Part shown: positions 46,343-56,280 of the stretch, in pieces
How positions within the stretch are numbered: position 1 is the stretch's first letter
Layout of the letters: each line of letters opens with the position of its first letter
Origin: Paracoccaceae bacterium
GTDB taxonomy: Bacteria; Pseudomonadota; Alphaproteobacteria; Rhodobacterales; Rhodobacteraceae
Reading direction: 5' to 3'
DNA length: 64,000 nt
Assembly: GCA_026989055.1 (NCBI GenBank)
Contig: JALSKC010000072.1
Location: 62,001 to 126,000, forward strand
Translations under genes and position numbers: made by a program
The notes under the pieces: generated by a model
What the model saw: the letters and a program-made list of their open reading frames with translations, nothing else
The model's database searches: none
Told to the model about the DNA's origin: nothing

Positions 46343-47685
46343 TGCAGATCGCGGCGCCTATCGTCCGGGTTCTTGCGCTGTGCGCGCTTTTCGCCTCTGC
46401 CGCGCTTCCCGCGCGCGCCCAGGTCGCGGTGCAGGAAGTGGTCTCGCCCGGCGGGATCCGGGCCTGGCTGGCCGAGGAGCACTCGATTCCCTTCACTGCG
46501 CTTGAAATCCGCTTCCGGGGCGGGGCGGCGCTGGATGCGCCGGAGCGGCGCGGGGCGATCAACCTGATGATGGCGCTGCTGGAAGAGGGGGCGGGCCCGC
46601 TTGACGCCCGGGCCTTCGCCGAGGCGCGCGAGGAGCTGGCGGCGAGCTTTGCCTTCGAGGCTTCCGACGATGTGGCCCGGATCTCTGCCCGGTTTCTGAG
46701 CGAGAACCGCGACGAGTCGGTGGCGCTGCTGAAGCTCGCCATGATGGAACCGCGTTTCGACCGGGATGCGCTCGAACGGGTGCGCGCGCAGGTGCTGGCG
46801 GTGATCCGCTCCGAGGAGACCGACCCCGGCGCGATCGCCGGCCGCGTCTTCGACCGGCTCGCCTGGGGAGAGCACCCCTACGGGAGCTCGCGTAACGGAA
46901 CCGTCGAAAGCGTGAGCGCGCTCGGCCAGGCAGACATGCGCGATGCCTGGGCGCGGGTTTTCGGCCGCGACCGGCTCTATGTGGCTGCGGCCGGCGACAT
47001 CACGGCAGAGGAGCTGGGGCTGCTGCTGGACGAACTGCTGCTGGATCTGCCCGAAAGCGCCTCGGTGCCACCGGCTCCCGAGGCCGGATACCGGCTGGAA
47101 CCGGGGGTGACGGTGGTCGGCTTCGACACTCCGCAGGCGGTTGCCCTGTTCGGGCATGAAGGCATTGCGCGGGATGATCCGGACTACATCCCCGCCTATA
47201 TTCTCAACGAGGTTTTCGGCGGGCGTGGCCTGCAGTCGCGGCTGACCCGGGAACTGCGCGAGAGGCGCGGCCTGACCTACGGCGTGTCCACCTTCCTGCT
47301 GCCGATGGAATACGGCAGGCTCGTCATGGGACAGGTGCGCAGCGACAATTCCCGCATGGCAGAAAGCGTTGCGCTGATCCGGCGGGAATGGGCGCGCATC
47401 GCCGGCGAAGGGCTGACCGGGGCCGAGCTCGAGGAGGCCAAGACCTACCTCACCGGCGCCTATCCGCTGCGCTTCGACGGCAATGCGCCGATCGCGCGGA
47501 TACTTGTCGGGATGCAGATGATCGGCCTGCCGCGGGACTATATCCGCAACCGCAACGACATGGTGCGGGCGGTCACCCTGGAAGATGTCAACCGGGTCGC
47601 ACGTCGGCTCTATCAGCCCGACAAGCTGCATTTCGTGGTGGTCGGCCGCCCCGACGGCCTGCCGCAGCCGGAGCAGAAGCCCTGA
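46339..47685 (+). CDS. M16-family protein lacking the zinc motif (partner subunit)
   Basis: A 448-residue exported M16 homologue with signal peptide ending LPARAQ. Where the active subunit has HxxEH this protein has [12 protein letters not shown], so it should be inactive. RGLTYGV (the substrate-positioning Arg-Tyr pair of the family) is kept near residue 315 as [14 protein letters not shown]. The arrangement of an active and an inactive gene in tandem matches known M16B heterodimers. Two ATGs in a row begin it; the first is within the overlap. Confidence 0.9.
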   Translation: MMQIAAPIVRVLALCALFASAALPARAQVAVQEVVSPGGIRAWLAEEHSIPFTALEIRFRGGAALDAPERRGAINLMMALLEEGAGPLDARAFAEAREELAASFAFEASDDVARISARFLSENRDESVALLKLAMMEPRFDRDALERVRAQVLAVIRSEETDPGAIAGRVFDRLAWGEHPYGSSRNGTVESVSALGQADMRDAWARVFGRDRLYVAAAGDITAEELGLLLDELLLDLPESASVPPAPEAGYRLEPGVTVVGFDTPQAVALFGHEGIARDDPDYIPAYILNEVFGGRGLQSRLTRELRERRGLTYGVSTFLLPMEYGRLVMGQVRSDNSRMAESVALIRREWARIAGEGLTGAELEEAKTYLTGAYPLRFDGNAPIARILVGMQMIGLPRDYIRNRNDMVRAVTLEDVNRVARRLYQPDKLHFVVVGRPDGLPQPEQKP

Positions 47686-47785
47686 GCGCGGCCCTGCGCC
47701 GTGCGGCACGGGCCGGGTTCCCGTTTCCTTTCTTCCCCTGTTCCGAGGTGGCCGAATCGGGTGCCGACATGCTAGGTGTCGTGGC

Positions 47786-49654
47786 ATGGCTGTTCCGACC
47801 CCCAAGATGCATGATTCTGCCCGGCAGAGCCGGCGGCAGATCCGCCAGCTGGACAGCGCCGCGATCAACCGGATCGCGGCCGGCGAGGTCGTGGAGCGGC
47901 CTGCCTCGGCGGTGAAGGAGCTGGTCGAGAACGCGCTCGATGCCGGCGCGCGGCGGATCGGGATCGACTTTGCCGATGGCGGCAAGACGCTGATTCGCGT
48001 CACCGACGACGGCCACGGCATGGCGCCCGACGACCTGCCGCTGGCGCTGGCCCGCCATGCCACCTCCAAGATCGACGGCTCCGACCTGCTGGCGATCCAC
48101 ACCTTCGGTTTTCGCGGCGAAGCGCTGCCCTCGCTGGGCGCGGTGGGGCGATTGCGAATCGTTTCGCGGGCGCGGGGCCACGAGGCGGCGGAAATCTCCG
48201 TCAGCGGCGGGCGCGCGCAGCCGGTGCGCCCGGCGGCGCTGGCGCAGGGCACGGTCGTGGAGTTGCGCGACCTGTTCTACGCCACTCCCGCCCGCCTCAA
48301 GTTCATGCGCAGCGACCGGGTCGAGGCGCAGGCGATCGGCGAGGTGGTCAGGCGTCTGGCCATGGCCGAACCCCATGCCGGCTTCACCCTGCGCGACCTG
48401 TCCGGCGGCGCGGGGCGCATGGTGTTCCGGGCGGAGCCGGAAACCGGCGACCTGTTCGACGCGCTGCACCGCCGTCTGGCGCGGGTGATGGGGCGCGAGT
48501 TCGCCGAAAACGCCCTGCGCATCGAGGCCGAACGCGAGGGCATCCGGCTGACCGGCTACGCCGCCCTGCCGACCTATTCGCGCGGCTCGGCGGTGGCGCA
48601 GCACCTGTTCGTCAACGCGCGCCCGGTGCGCGACAAGCTGCTGGTCGGCGCGCTGCGCGGGGCCTACGCCGATTTCCTGCACCGCGGGCGCCATCCGGCG
48701 GCGGCGCTGTTCGTCACCTGCCCGCCGCAGCTTGTGGATGTGAACGTGCACCCGGCCAAGTCCGAAGTGCGCTTTCGCGACCCCGGCGTGGTGCGCGGGC
48801 TGATCGTCTCGGCGCTGCGCCACGCGCTGGCAGAGGCGGGGCATCGCGCTTCGAGCACCGTTGCCGGGGCGGCGCTGGGGGCCTTCCGCCCCGGGTCGGC
48901 GCGGCCGCGCAACTGCCGGATGGACCGCCCGCCAGCGGGTGCGATCGGGCGTGCGTTCGAGGCGCAGGCGCCGGGCTTTGCCGAAGCTCCGGTTTCGGGC
49001 CGTGTCGAGCCGTCAGGCCGTGTCGAGCCGGCGGCCCCCCCCCGAGATGCCCCGGAGGCCGAGGATGCGCAGGGCTTTCCGCTGGGCGCGGCGCGGGCGC
49101 AGCTGCACGAGAACTACATCATCGCCCAGACCGCCGACGGCATGGTGATCGTCGATCAGCACGCCGCGCACGAACGGCTGGTCTATGAACGGCTGAAGGC
49201 CCAGATGGCCGAAAACGGCGTTGCTGCCCAGGCGCTGCTGATCCCCGAGATCGTCGAAATGAGCACGGACGACGCGGCCCGGCTGCTGGACTTCGCCGAC
49301 GAGCTTTCGCGCCTCGGGTTGCGCATCGAACCCTTTGGCGGCGGCGCGGTGGCAGTGCGCGAAACCCCGGCGATCCTTGGCGCGGTGGATGCGCGCGCGC
49401 TGCTGCTGGACGTGCTCGACGAACTGGCGGAGGAGGGCGACAGCCGTTCGGTTCGCGAGCGCATCGAGGCGGTGCTGTCGCGTATCGCCTGCCACGGCTC
49501 GATCCGTTCGGGGCGACGGATGCGCCCCGAGGAAATGAACGCGCTCCTGCGCGAGATGGAGGCGACGCCGCATTCGGGCCAGTGCAACCACGGCCGGCCG
49601 ACCTATGTGGAACTGAAGCTGGCCGACATCGAAAAACTGTTCGGGCGGCGATGA
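47786..49654 (+). CDS. mutL: DNA mismatch repair protein MutL
   Basis: A protein of 622 residues (615 if the ATG at 47807 is used). The GHKL ATPase domain shows [29 protein letters not shown] and [14 protein letters not shown]. The C-terminal domain has [12 protein letters not shown] (about residue 457), which fits the endonuclease motif DQHA(x)2E(x)4E, plus CNHGRPT and LFGRR at the end. It is therefore probably a nicking MutL, as in bacteria without MutH. The linker includes a duplicated GGCCGTGTCGAGCCG and a run of nine C. Its stop overlaps rmuC by 4 nt. Confidence 0.95.
   Translation: MAVPTPKMHDSARQSRRQIRQLDSAAINRIAAGEVVERPASAVKELVENALDAGARRIGIDFADGGKTLIRVTDDGHGMAPDDLPLALARHATSKIDGSDLLAIHTFGFRGEALPSLGAVGRLRIVSRARGHEAAEISVSGGRAQPVRPAALAQGTVVELRDLFYATPARLKFMRSDRVEAQAIGEVVRRLAMAEPHAGFTLRDLSGGAGRMVFRAEPETGDLFDALHRRLARVMGREFAENALRIEAEREGIRLTGYAALPTYSRGSAVAQHLFVNARPVRDKLLVGALRGAYADFLHRGRHPAAALFVTCPPQLVDVNVHPAKSEVRFRDPGVVRGLIVSALRHALAEAGHRASSTVAGAALGAFRPGSARPRNCRMDRPPAGAIGRAFEAQAPGFAEAPVSGRVEPSGRVEPAAPPRDAPEAEDAQGFPLGAARAQLHENYIIAQTADGMVIVDQHAAHERLVYERLKAQMAENGVAAQALLIPEIVEMSTDDAARLLDFADELSRLGLRIEPFGGGAVAVRETPAILGAVDARALLLDVLDELAEEGDSRSVRERIEAVLSRIACHGSIRSGRRMRPEEMNALLREMEATPHSGQCNHGRPTYVELKLADIEKLFGRR
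49035..49043 (+). repeat. C9 homopolymer inside mutL
   Basis: Nine consecutive C lie in the Pro/Ala linker of mutL, immediately after a 15-bp direct repeat. A slip of one base would truncate MutL before its endonuclease domain. Confidence 0.95.
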
Positions 49655-50820
49655 TCGAGATCGGCGGGCAAAGCTATTCGCTGGGCGATCCGGCGGTGAT
49701 CGCGGCCCTGTTCGGCGGGGTCGGCCTGCTGCTGGTGCTGCTCCTGCTGCTGGTGGCGCTGCGCCGGGCCGGGCGGACGGCCCGGTTGATCGCCCCGGTG
49801 GCGCAGCAGATGGGGGCGCTGGACAGGCAGGTGCAGCGGCTGTCGGACGGGCAGAGCCAGCTGGCCGGCGGGCTGGCGCACGTCTCCGAGGCGCAGGCCG
49901 CCTCGCAGGCGCAGATGCTGCGGCTGATGGAGCAGCGGCTGGCGGATGTGACCCGCACCATGGGCGAGAACCTCGAAGGCGCGTCGCGGCGCACGGCGCA
50001 GAGCCTGGGCGAGTTGCAGCAGCGCCTTGCCGCCATCGACCGGGCACAGGCCAATATCGAGAAGCTTTCGGGCGATGTGCTGAGCCTGCAGGACATCCTG
50101 TCGAACAAGCAGACCCGCGGCGCCTTCGGCGAGATCCAGCTGAACGACATCGTCGGCAAGGCGCTGCCCAGGGACAGCTACGCGCTGCAGGCCAAGCTTT
50201 CGAACGGCAAGCGCGCCGACTGCCTGATCCGCCTGCCCGACCCGCCGGGGCCGATCGTGATCGACGCCAAGTTCCCGCTGGAGGCCTACGAGGCGCTGCG
50301 CCGTGCGGGCAACCGGCAGGAGGCGAAGGAAGCGGCAGCCTTCTTCAAGACCTCGGTGCGCAAGCATATCCGCGACATCTCCGAACGCTACATCGTGGAG
50401 GGCGAAACCGCCGACGGAGCGCTGATGTTCCTGCCGTCCGAGGCGATCTACGCGGAACTGCACGGCAACCATCCCGACCTCGTGCGCGAAAGCTTCGCGG
50501 CCCGGGTCTGGATCGTGTCGCCCACGACCTGCATGGCGACGCTGAACACCATGCGCGCGATCCTGAAGGACGCGCGGATGCGCGAACAGGCCGGCGCCAT
50601 CCGCAAGGCGCTGCGCCAGCTGCATCGCGATGTCGAGCTGGTGGTGGAGCGGACGGACAGGCTGCGCACCCATTTGCGCCAGGCGGAGGACGATCTCGAG
50701 GGCATCGGCACCGCTGCTGCCCGTGCCGGCAGGCGGGCGGCCCGGATCGACAATTTCGATTTCGAGGAGCTGTCCGCAGAACGGCCCGGGGGCGGTGACG
50801 GGGCGCTTCCCCTGTCCTGA
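49651..50820 (+). CDS. rmuC: DNA recombination protein RmuC
   Basis: A 389-residue protein with an N-terminal transmembrane helix ([17 protein letters not shown]), a long coiled coil (residues 50-150) and the RmuC nuclease-like domain ([36 protein letters not shown], TLMAxLxT-like). RmuC limits genome inversions at short inverted repeats. The start overlaps the mutL stop as ATGA, coupling two genome-maintenance proteins. Confidence 0.92.
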   Translation: MIEIGGQSYSLGDPAVIAALFGGVGLLLVLLLLLVALRRAGRTARLIAPVAQQMGALDRQVQRLSDGQSQLAGGLAHVSEAQAASQAQMLRLMEQRLADVTRTMGENLEGASRRTAQSLGELQQRLAAIDRAQANIEKLSGDVLSLQDILSNKQTRGAFGEIQLNDIVGKALPRDSYALQAKLSNGKRADCLIRLPDPPGPIVIDAKFPLEAYEALRRAGNRQEAKEAAAFFKTSVRKHIRDISERYIVEGETADGALMFLPSEAIYAELHGNHPDLVRESFAARVWIVSPTTCMATLNTMRAILKDARMREQAGAIRKALRQLHRDVELVVERTDRLRTHLRQAEDDLEGIGTAAARAGRRAARIDNFDFEELSAERPGGGDGALPLS

Positions 50821-50985
50821 GCCGGCCGCTTCCGCGCGCCGCCCCTCGCAGTTGCGCGGGGCATCTGCCGTTTCCGGCCGATTTGACCGAACGCAATTTC
50901 GGGGGCGGTTTTCGTGCTATCCTTCGTTGCCGGCCGCGCACCGGCTCCGGCAGACGCAAGGCCCGCCTTCGGAAAGGAAACAGCA

Positions 50986-51378
50986 ATGCTCGGCATCAGC
51001 TCCCGCAAGATCGCCCATGTCATCCTGCGCGCCCGGGAACTGGGCGTGAAGGTCGCCCGTTGGGATGCCCCCGGCGACAGCGCCGACGCGGACACGATCC
51101 TCGAAGCCCGTCCCGGCGATGCCACCGAGGCCGAGCTGCGCGCCTTCATCCGCAGCCTGAACGAGGATGAGAAGGCCAGTCTCGTCGCCGTGATGTGGAT
51201 CGGGCGCGACGTCTTCCTGCCCGAGGACCTGCCGGAGGCGCTGCGCACCGCGCGGGAAGAAGCGACGACCCCGACCGAGGACTACCTGCTCGGGGTGCCG
51301 CATCTGGCGGAGCATCTGGAGGAGGGGATGGAAAAGCTGGGGCTGGAGCCGGGCGCGGTCGAGGAAGAGCTGCTCTGA
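50986..51378 (+). CDS. DUF3775 domain protein
   Basis: A 130-residue acidic helical protein. ISSRKIAHVILRARELGVKVA and LVAVMWIGRDVF with PHLAEHLEEGMEKLG match DUF3775, a family of unknown function frequent in Alphaproteobacteria. AAGGAA lies 7 nt before the ATG. The 165-nt upstream gap has a TATCCT -10-like box at 50918 but no clear -35. Confidence 0.8.
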   Translation: MLGISSRKIAHVILRARELGVKVARWDAPGDSADADTILEARPGDATEAELRAFIRSLNEDEKASLVAVMWIGRDVFLPEDLPEALRTAREEATTPTEDYLLGVPHLAEHLEEGMEKLGLEPGAVEEELL

Positions 51379-51754
51379 AGCATGTCGCTTGAGAGCGGGG
51401 GCGGCTTTGATCTTCCCGGACATGCGAAAAGGCATGCGCAAACGGGAAGGCAGAGCGTTTCGCGTGAATGCGGATGAACGCGCCAGGCTCCGGGAACCCC
51501 GCGCCGGCCGGGAATGGCCGCCTTCCCGGCGGGGCAGCCGGGTGTCGTGCGTCGGCCGTCACACCGGGCGCGCTGAAGGCGTGTCCGGGTGTGGCAGGTC
51601 CGTGCCCGCCCTGCGCCCCGTCCGCTGTCCGCCCCGTCCGCTGTCCGCCCCGTTCGCTGTCTGCCCCGTTCGCTGCCTGCCCCGTTCGCTGTCCGCCCCG
51701 TCCGCTGCCTGCCCCGTTCGCTGCCTGCCCCGTTCGCTGCCTGCCCCGTCCGGT
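51379..51754. other. Intergenic region with tandem repeat between convergent genes
   Basis: 376 nt separate the convergent DUF3775 and saccharopine dehydrogenase genes. The right third is an eight-copy tandem repeat (51615-51742). The rest holds no gene or terminator that I can recognise. Confidence 0.6.
51615..51742. repeat. 16-bp tandem repeat, eight copies
   Basis: Eight copies of a 16-mer of the form GCCCCGTYCGCTGYCY run head to tail, with a partial ninth. Copies differ only at pyrimidine positions (C/T), so the plus strand is strongly pyrimidine-biased. The unit is not a multiple of three and the array ends 12 nt before the stop codon of the minus-strand gene. Confidence 0.95.
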
Positions 51755-52897
51755 TCAGGCCGGGCGGGGCTGCAGGTGGTCCACCCGCTGGAGATGCTGG
51801 GCCTGGCTGTCGATTTCCCGCAGCCACCGGGCGATCAGCCTTTCGTCATGCGGGGCCGGGCTGACCCCGGGCGGGATTTCCCGGGCCATGACCGCCTCGA
51901 CCGCCAGCGCGACCGGCACCGAGACCAGCCGAGCCATCGCCGAGCCGCGCAGATCTCCCCAGGCATCGAGGGTCCATGTCCTGTGCCATACCGGCCGGCC
52001 TTCCCGCTCCGCCCGCAGCGATACGCAGAGAATCACCCGGTCCGGCTCGCCTTCGGCATAGGCATGGTCGGCCCACAGCCGGTCGGACAGTTCCCGCAGC
52101 TGGTTCTCGTCGGCGTTCTCGATCCGGGCGAAGATGTCGGCCCAGGCCTCGGCCCAGCCGTTCAGCCGCAGCGTGCCGCGCACGAAGTCGCGCAGCTTCC
52201 AGCCCGGATCGAAGCGGTACTGTTCGATGAAGGGCAGCGAATCGCGGTTCGGATAGACCTCGAAGCTTTCCGGCTGCGGCAGCGGGGCGAGGTAGCTGGA
52301 GAGCGCGTCCCAGGGCCGTTTCACCGACAGTTCCGTGAAGGCGCGCAGCGAGCGCGAGGGGGCGCGCAGCGCCTTGAGCACCCCCAGCGGCGACCAGCTG
52401 AACTTGTAGCGGAAGGCATTGGCATGTTTCGGCACGCCGCCGCAATAGGAGGTGAAGGACAGCACGTTGTCCGGCGTGCAGGTATCCGAGGCGCGGTAGG
52501 ACTCGACCAGATCATGGGCCATGAGGTGGTCGATCCCGGGGTCGAGCCCGACCTCGTTCACCAGTGCCGCCCCGGCGGCGCGGGCGGGTTCGTCCAGCGC
52601 GGCCATTTCCGGCGATATGTAGCTGGAAGAGACGAAATGCGCCCCGCCGGCGATGGCGCGCCGGGCCAGCGGCACGTGCCAGTCACCCGGCAGCATCGAC
52701 ACCACGATGTCGCCGGGTTGCAGCCCGGCCGCCAGCCGGTCGATGTCGAAGGCCCGGATGCGCCGGGTCAGGTCTCCCACCGCGTCTTCTGCCCTGGCGA
52801 GCGTGCGGTTCCAGACCGTCACCTCGTGGCCGGCCTCCAGCAGGCGCCGCAGGCCGGGAACGGCGGAAAGTCCGGTGCCGCACCAGTGGATCGTCAT
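51755..52897 (-). CDS. Saccharopine dehydrogenase family protein (glutamate-forming type)
   Basis: A 380-residue NAD(P)-linked oxidoreductase. WCGTGLSAVPGLRRLLEAGHEVTVWNR begins the Rossmann domain, and MLPGDWHVPLARRAI, SSYISPEM and NEVGLDPGIDHLMAHDL are saccharopine reductase/dehydrogenase motifs; TSYCGGVPKHANAFRYKFSWSP is the family dimer/catalytic domain string. It probably interconverts saccharopine with 2-aminoadipate semialdehyde and glutamate. The ATG overlaps the upstream gene stop by 4 nt. Because dapB is present, a catabolic direction is likelier than lysine synthesis. Confidence 0.88.
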   Translation of the reverse strand: MTIHWCGTGLSAVPGLRRLLEAGHEVTVWNRTLARAEDAVGDLTRRIRAFDIDRLAAGLQPGDIVVSMLPGDWHVPLARRAIAGGAHFVSSSYISPEMAALDEPARAAGAALVNEVGLDPGIDHLMAHDLVESYRASDTCTPDNVLSFTSYCGGVPKHANAFRYKFSWSPLGVLKALRAPSRSLRAFTELSVKRPWDALSSYLAPLPQPESFEVYPNRDSLPFIEQYRFDPGWKLRDFVRGTLRLNGWAEAWADIFARIENADENQLRELSDRLWADHAYAEGEPDRVILCVSLRAEREGRPVWHRTWTLDAWGDLRGSAMARLVSVPVALAVEAVMAREIPPGVSPAPHDERLIARWLREIDSQAQHLQRVDHLQPRPA

Positions 52898-53991
52898 GGG
52901 GTCGCTCCTGTCGTTGCCGGGTCGTGCCGCGCCGCCTCCAGTGCAGCGACGTGGGTGTCGAATATCGCCTTCGCGCGGCCCCAGACACCGGCCTGCGGAG
53001 CATCGAGGCACAGCAGCGAGGGCAGGAGCTGGCCGGCGAAATCGACCGAGCTTTCCACCGGCAGCAGCGAGGGCAGGTTGTCGATCGCCATCACGTCGAG
53101 CGGTGGTTCGTCATGCACCCGCAGGGCCGGCCGGTCCCAGGTGGTGGGGTGCCCGTAGACCTTGATCGGCGAGAATTCGGAAGTCGGGTCGCAGGCCACG
53201 TCGCCGATCACCGACAGCCGGCGGTCGGCCCGGGGAGCATCTGCGTTCACGAATACGGGGCAGCCCGGCGTTGCAAGGATGGCATTGATGAACAGCTCAT
53301 GCGCGAGCACTTCGGGGAAGGGGCCGCCGTGGGCGGTTTCGGCCATGTCCCAAGCGGTTGTGGGCACGTCGAGCGCGCGCAGCAGGTCGCAGGCGCCGCT
53401 GCCCACCCGGCCGCGCGCGCCGATCACGATCGCCCTCGGGCGCCCGGCCCCGGCCGCATCGAGTTCGCGGCGGATGCTTTCGGTCAGCTCCCGGGAGCCG
53501 GCCCAGGTGCGCACCGCTCCGCACAGCGCGCCCCGCTGTTGTGCGGCCCAGCACTTCAGCGCGACCGCTGCCCCGGCGAAGCCGGCCCAGTAGCCGAAGG
53601 CGGCGATTCGCCGGCCGGACTCGTCGAGCAGGTATTCCAGGTCGTAGAGCGTGCCCCCGCCGGCGACGAAACGCTCCAGAAGCCGCCGGCCCGCGGGCTG
53701 CCCCTTGTAGGCATGGCCGAACATGATGTGGCGGTGATGCAGCGGCGTTCCGTCATCGGGCAGTTCCTTGAGTCCGAAGACGAAGGCATCGCGCGGGGCG
53801 TCGGGCCAGGCGTTTTCCTGCACGATCTCGCAGCCGGCTTCGGCATAGCTTCCGATCGGGATCGCCCGGCTCCGGCTCCGTTCGATGCTGACGCGGAAGC
53901 CGGCGTCGATCAGGCGCCGCGCGCCTTCCGGCGTCAGGCCGACGCGCTCCTCATGGGGCCTCTGTTCGGCCCGGACCCAGAGATGTGGCAT
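52894..53991 (-). CDS. Saccharopine dehydrogenase, lysine-forming type (AlaDH/LKR-like)
   Basis: A 365-residue alanine dehydrogenase/PNT-fold enzyme. The N-terminal WVRAEQRPHEERVGLTPEGARRLIDAG, KELPDDGTPLHHRHIMFGHAYKGQ and IVIGARGRVGSGACDLL are typical of NAD-dependent saccharopine dehydrogenase (L-lysine forming; fungal Lys1 type). In bacteria it condenses lysine and 2-oxoglutarate to saccharopine as the first catabolic step. GGGAGGATTCGC precedes the ATG at 53991. It is first in a two-gene operon with its own promoter. Confidence 0.88.
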   Translation of the reverse strand: MPHLWVRAEQRPHEERVGLTPEGARRLIDAGFRVSIERSRSRAIPIGSYAEAGCEIVQENAWPDAPRDAFVFGLKELPDDGTPLHHRHIMFGHAYKGQPAGRRLLERFVAGGGTLYDLEYLLDESGRRIAAFGYWAGFAGAAVALKCWAAQQRGALCGAVRTWAGSRELTESIRRELDAAGAGRPRAIVIGARGRVGSGACDLLRALDVPTTAWDMAETAHGGPFPEVLAHELFINAILATPGCPVFVNADAPRADRRLSVIGDVACDPTSEFSPIKVYGHPTTWDRPALRVHDEPPLDVMAIDNLPSLLPVESSVDFAGQLLPSLLCLDAPQAGVWGRAKAIFDTHVAALEAARHDPATTGATP

Positions 53992-54020
53992 GCGAATCCT
54001 CCCGGACAGGACTTGCGGAC

Positions 54021-54049
54021 TGTCTAGGAGAAGATTCGCGCCTTGCCAA
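54021..54049 (-). promoter_or_regulatory. Saccharopine operon promoter
   Basis: On the minus strand TTGGCA (54044-54049), a 17-nt spacer and TAGACA (54021-54026). Transcription would start near 54014, 23 nt before the ATG. Confidence 0.65.
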
Positions 54050-54137
54050 TCACCGCCGCGGGCCGCACCCTTCCGGGCCTCGACGAAGCCCCCGGCGGGC
54101 GCGCCGGCGACGGAATCTTGCCCCTGCGCGCGATTAA

Positions 54138-54153
54138 TTGAACGATCGTTAAA
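54138..54153. promoter_or_regulatory. TetR-type operator-like palindrome
   Basis: TTGAACGATCGTTAAA is a 16-bp palindrome with one mismatch around AACGATCGTT. This is a typical TetR-family operator shape and lies 30 nt upstream of the acyl-CoA synthetase promoter. No TetR gene is in the window. Confidence 0.55.
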
Positions 54154-54182
54154 AAAATATCTGGATGTGCGCGCCCGCACCG

Positions 54183-54211
54183 TTTACTTTGAATCCTGCT
54201 TCGGCTTTAGT
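54183..54211 (+). promoter_or_regulatory. Candidate promoter of the acyl-CoA synthetase/liv operon
   Basis: TTTACT (54183-54188), a 17-nt spacer and TTTAGT (54206-54211) lie 100 nt upstream of the ATG. Both boxes match moderately. Confidence 0.45.
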
Positions 54212-54312
54212 TTCAGGCCGAAGGGCCGCCTGCGGCGGCACGAAACCGGAACCACGGCCCGAAGACCCGCGCTCGGCGGGCGGGGCTGCCGGCTGGCCGG
54301 CAAGGGGAGGAA

Positions 54313-56280
54313 ATGGATTTGGAAGACACGTCCGCGCCCCGGGCGCTCGCCTCAATTCCGGCGCTGCTCGAGCGCAATGCGAAGAAATTCGCCACCCGTC
54401 CCGCATATCGGGAAAAGGAATACGGAATCTGGCAGAGCTGGACCTGGCTCGAGGCGGCCGAGGAGATACGCGCCCTGGCTCTCGGCTTTCTCGCGCTCGG
54501 GGTCGAGAAGGGGGATTTCGTCGCGATCATCGGCCGCAACCGGCCGGCGCTCTACTGGTCCATGGTGGCGGCTCAGAGCGTGGGCGCGGTGCCGGTGCCA
54601 CTCTATCAGGATGCGGTGGCCGAGGAGATGGCCTATGTGCTCGGCCATTGCGGGGCCCGCTTCGTGGTTGCCGAGGACCAGGAGCAGGTGGACAAGGTTC
54701 TGGAGATCCAGGAGAAGGCCCCGCAGATCGAGCGGATCATCTACCTGGATCCGCGCGGGCTGCGCAAGTACGATCACGGCAGGCTGCACGCGTTGCGCGA
54801 CGTCCAGGCCGAGGGGCGGGCCGCGCAGGAGCGCTTCGGGAAGGAGCTGGAGGCGCGCAAGGCCGCGCTCGGCTATGACGATACCTGCGTCATGCTCTAC
54901 ACCTCCGGCACCACCGGCCGTCCCAAGGGTGTGGTGCTGTCCAACCGCAACATCATAGAAAGCTCGAAGGCCTCGGCGGAATTCGACAACCTGACCGAAA
55001 GGGAAGACGTCCTGGCCTATCTGCCGATGGCCTGGGTGGGCGATTTCATCTTTTCCATCGGTCAGGCCTACTGGACGGGGTTCTGCGTCAACTGCCCGGA
55101 AAGCGCCGACACGATGATGACCGACCTGCGCGAGATCGGGCCGACCTACTACTTTGCTCCGCCGCGGGTCTTCGAGAGCCAGCTGACCAATGTCGTGATC
55201 CGGATGGAGGACGCGGGGCGGTTCAAGAAACGGCTGTTCGACAGCTTCATGGCCCATGCCCGCAAGGTGGGTCCGGCGATACTCGACGGCCGTCCGGTGG
55301 GGATCTGGGACCGGCTGAAATACCGGCTGGGCGATCTGCTGATCTACGGGCCGCTGAAGAACGTGCTGGGGTTTTCGCGGGTGCGCGTGGGATATACCGC
55401 CGGCGAGGCGATCGGGCCGGAAATCTTCGAGTTCTACCGTTCGCTGGGGATCAACCTCAAGCAGCTCTACGGTCAGACCGAGGCGACGGTATTCATCACC
55501 ATTCAGCCCGACGGCGAGGTGCGCGCCGATACGGTGGGCATTCCGGCGCCGGGGGTCGAGGTGCGGATCGACGAGAAGGGCGAGATCTTCTACCGCTCGC
55601 CCGGGGTGTTCGTCGAATACTACAAGAACCCCGAAAGCACCGCCTCGACCAAGGATGCCGAGGGCTGGGTGGCCACAGGCGATGCCGGCTTCTTCGAGGA
55701 GGGCACCGGGCATCTGCGGATCATCGACCGGGCCAAGGATGTGGGCAAGATGGCCGACGGGCGGCTGTTCGCGCCGAAATACATCGAGAACAAACTCAAG
55801 TTCTATCCCAACATCCTCGAGGCCGTGGTCTTTGGCGACGGCCGCGAGATGTGCACGGCCTTCATCAACATCGACCTCACCGCGGTCGGCAACTGGGCCG
55901 AGCGCAACAATATCGCCTATGCCTCCTACCAGGAGCTGGCGGCGCATCCGCAGGTCTACGAGATGATCCAGGAGCATGTGGAGGAGGTCAATCGCTCTGT
56001 CGCCCGGGACGAGATGCTTTCGGGCTGCCAGATTCACCGCTTCCTGATCCTGCACAAGGAGCTGGATGCCGATGACGGCGAGATGACCCGCACCCGCAAG
56101 GTGCGCCGGCGGGTGATCGAGGAGAAATACGCCGATCTGATCACCGCGCTCTACGACGGCTCGCACAGCATCCACACCGAAACCGAAGTCACCTACGAGG
56201 ACGGCCGCAAGGGCAGGATCTCGGCAACGCTGGAGATCCGCGATGTCGCCGTCGTCGAAAGCGGGAGGGACGCGGCATGA
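54313..56280 (+). CDS. AMP-dependent acyl-CoA synthetase (long-chain type)
   Basis: A 655-residue ANL-superfamily ligase forming acyl-CoA via an acyl-AMP. LYTSGTTGRPKGV (about residue 196) is the P-loop, YGQTEATVFITIQPDG holds motif A5, GWVATGDAGFFEEG A7 and IIDRAKDVGKMADGRLFAPKYIENKLKF the A8 hinge. GGGGAGGAA precedes the ATG. It heads an operon with a complete branched-chain amino-acid-type ABC transporter. That arrangement is common for uptake plus CoA-activation of carboxylic acids (fatty, aromatic or isoprenoid), so amino acids need not be the substrate. Confidence 0.9.
   Translation: MDLEDTSAPRALASIPALLERNAKKFATRPAYREKEYGIWQSWTWLEAAEEIRALALGFLALGVEKGDFVAIIGRNRPALYWSMVAAQSVGAVPVPLYQDAVAEEMAYVLGHCGARFVVAEDQEQVDKVLEIQEKAPQIERIIYLDPRGLRKYDHGRLHALRDVQAEGRAAQERFGKELEARKAALGYDDTCVMLYTSGTTGRPKGVVLSNRNIIESSKASAEFDNLTEREDVLAYLPMAWVGDFIFSIGQAYWTGFCVNCPESADTMMTDLREIGPTYYFAPPRVFESQLTNVVIRMEDAGRFKKRLFDSFMAHARKVGPAILDGRPVGIWDRLKYRLGDLLIYGPLKNVLGFSRVRVGYTAGEAIGPEIFEFYRSLGINLKQLYGQTEATVFITIQPDGEVRADTVGIPAPGVEVRIDEKGEIFYRSPGVFVEYYKNPESTASTKDAEGWVATGDAGFFEEGTGHLRIIDRAKDVGKMADGRLFAPKYIENKLKFYPNILEAVVFGDGREMCTAFINIDLTAVGNWAERNNIAYASYQELAAHPQVYEMIQEHVEEVNRSVARDEMLSGCQIHRFLILHKELDADDGEMTRTRKVRRRVIEEKYADLITALYDGSHSIHTETEVTYEDGRKGRISATLEIRDVAVVESGRDAA

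Larger units (their letters stand above)
54000..54312. other. Divergent regulatory region
   Basis: About 310 nt between the saccharopine operon (minus) and the acyl-CoA synthetase/ABC transporter operon (plus). It holds one promoter in each direction and a palindrome at 54138-54153. An A-run follows the palindrome. No gene is present. Confidence 0.7.

Noticed and set aside
46138-48252. 700-codon antisense frame over the M16 pair and mutL
   Set aside because: Same reason: it opposes M16 and MutL sequences with clear active-site motifs.
51615-51742. CRISPR-like array
   Set aside because: The units are directly adjacent 16-mers without spacers and no cas genes are near, so it is a simple tandem repeat.
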